Shown here: one piece after another, positions 63,194 through 64,000 of the stretch
Layout of the letters: each line of letters starts with the position of its first letter
Numbering within the stretch: position 1 is the first letter of the stretch
Assembly: GCF_019966495.1 (NCBI RefSeq)
Contig: NZ_JAIMIA010000007.1
Location: 1 to 64,000, forward strand
Length of the DNA: 64,000 nt
Source of the DNA: Tateyamaria pelophila
GTDB taxonomy: Bacteria > Pseudomonadota > Alphaproteobacteria > Rhodobacterales > Rhodobacteraceae
Direction of reading: 5' to 3'
Made by a program: the position numbers and the translations under genes
The notes under the pieces: generated by a model
What the model saw: the letters and a program-made list of their open reading frames with translations, nothing else
What the model was told of the DNA's origin: nothing
Database searches by the model: none

Positions 63194-64000
63194 CTCTCTC
63201 ACGCTCTGATCACGCCCGTCTTGAGGCAACGATGCAAGAGCTGAAGGCCAAGGGCGTGCCTTTTGCCATGGCGACGGTCGTGCGCACGGTCGATGCGACC
63301 TCGGCCAGGCCGGGGGGGAAGGCGCTGCTGGACCGAGATGGGAAAATCCTGCTGGGTTGGGTCGGCGGCGGATGCGCGCGCGGTGCCGTGGGCAAGGCCG
63401 CACGGGATGCCATCAGCAGTGGTGATCCGCAACTGATTTCCCTGCGCCCGCAGGAGCTTTTGGAGACCGAGGGCGTGGCGGTCGGAGAAGTGCGCGACGG
63501 CGTCCGTTTTGCCCGCAATGGTTGCCCCTCCAAGGGGACGATGGATGTGTTTGTCGAACCTGTTCTGCCGTTGCCGGAAATGGTGATCTGCGGCACGGGT
63601 CTGGTAGCCATGGCGCTGGCCAGCCTTGCAACGCGCTTTGATTTCAAGGTTGCAGTCCATGCAGCGGAGGGGATCGAAACGGATGCGGACGTCACGCGGG
63701 GCTTTGACTTTGACACCAGCGGTTTCGTTGTTGTTGCGACCCAGGGCCAGGGGGACCAGAACGCATTGCGGGCCGCCGTGTCCACCGATTGCAGCTATGT
63801 GAGCTTTGTCGGCAGTCGCAAGAAATTCAAGACATTGGCGGCCAGGCTGGTGGCCGAAAACGCTGATCTTGAACCCGCCTTGCGGACGGTTCACGCACCC
63901 GCCGGATTGGATATCAACGCGATCACGCCTGACGAAATCGCATTGTCCATTCTGGCACAGATTACCCGATTGCGCCGGGCCGGACTGACACACGGTCAGG
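63190..64000 (+). CDS. coxF: XdhC/CoxI-family maturation protein CoxF (partial)
   Basis: At least 270 residues; the frame is open at the right edge. An N-terminal XdhC_CoxI domain (FAMATVVRTVDATSARPGGKALL, GWVGGGCARGAVGKAARDA) is followed by a Rossmann-type XdhC_C domain (PEMVICGTGLVAMALASLATR, YVSFVGSRKKFKTL, AGLDINAITPDEIALSILAQI). XdhC proteins carry and modify the molybdenum cofactor. ATG 63190 overlaps the coxE stop. Any further cox genes lie beyond the window. Confidence 0.9.
   Translation, partial: MTLSRSDHARLEATMQELKAKGVPFAMATVVRTVDATSARPGGKALLDRDGKILLGWVGGGCARGAVGKAARDAISSGDPQLISLRPQELLETEGVAVGEVRDGVRFARNGCPSKGTMDVFVEPVLPLPEMVICGTGLVAMALASLATRFDFKVAVHAAEGIETDADVTRGFDFDTSGFVVVATQGQGDQNALRAAVSTDCSYVSFVGSRKKFKTLAARLVAENADLEPALRTVHAPAGLDINAITPDEIALSILAQITRLRRAGLTHGQ

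Noticed and set aside
1-64000. tRNA, rRNA, CRISPR arrays, insertion sequences and phage genes
   Set aside because: I looked for cloverleaf-like stretches, regularly spaced repeats, transposases with terminal repeats and integrases and found none.

Overview
The window looks like a chromosomal stretch from an alphaproteobacterium of the Rhodobacterales, roseobacter type. This is inferred from the high G+C, the long ATGA-overlapped operons, a rhizobium-style rha locus, a monomeric isocitrate dehydrogenase and a form I carbon monoxide dehydrogenase (CODH) cluster. I see no rRNA, tRNA, CRISPR array, insertion sequence or phage gene. Almost all of it is metabolic: several carbohydrate-import-and-catabolism modules in a row, each with its own regulator, then a CODH operon.

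Layout. 1-3.8 kb: a NitT/TauT-type ABC importer (substrate-binding protein, ATPase, permease) with an Ldh-family oxidoreductase, all overlapping. 3.8-6.7 kb: small housekeeping or envelope genes (GlsB-like, SDR, MarC, a secreted unknown). 6.9-17.6 kb: a complete L-rhamnose locus, rhaRSTPQUK leftward and rhaDI rightward, with a mirror-image pair of 26-bp sites between the divergent halves. 17.7-24 kb: cysteine synthase, a short BLUF photoreceptor, a cardiolipin synthase-like phospholipase D protein and a large MscS channel. 24-34 kb: an amino-sugar locus. Leftward are a BadF-type kinase, a GntR regulator, a SIS-family GlcN-6-P deaminase and NagA. Rightward are MurQ, a CUT1-type ABC importer and a Gfo/Idh oxidoreductase. 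Two near-identical 22-bp sites face each other between the arms. 34-39.5 kb: isocitrate dehydrogenase, a Blc-type lipocalin, a META-domain protein and an L,D-transpeptidase. 39.7-52.8 kb: myo-inositol catabolism (iolDCB, aldolase and iolG leftward; two Gfo/Idh genes around an iolE-like gene rightward; a LacI regulator; a ribose-type ABC importer), with two matching 18-bp LacI palindromes. 52.8-55.5 kb: a phytanoyl-CoA dioxygenase-like gene and an MmgE/PrpD gene. 56-64 kb: an MHYT-LytTR regulator followed by coxMSLDEF; coxF runs off the window.

How it works together. Rhamnose enters by RhaSTPQ and is processed by RhaU/I/K/D. MurNAc or GlcNAc would enter by the CUT1 importer, be phosphorylated by the BadF-type kinase, then pass through MurQ, NagA and the SIS deaminase to fructose-6-P. 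Inositol enters by the 49.8-52.8 kb importer and passes through IolG, IolE, IolD, IolB, IolC and the aldolase to DHAP and malonic semialdehyde; the final dehydrogenase (IolA/MmsA) is not in the window. CoxMSL would oxidise CO as a supplementary energy source, with CoxD/E/F maturing its Mo-Cu site.

Most striking observations: the mirrored operator pairs in the rha and amino-sugar loci, the LacI palindromes of the iol regulon, phased CAYTTC repeats in front of coxM beside a LytTR gene, and an apparent ABC-fed, PTS-independent MurNAc route. All functions are assigned from motifs and context only; no database search was run.
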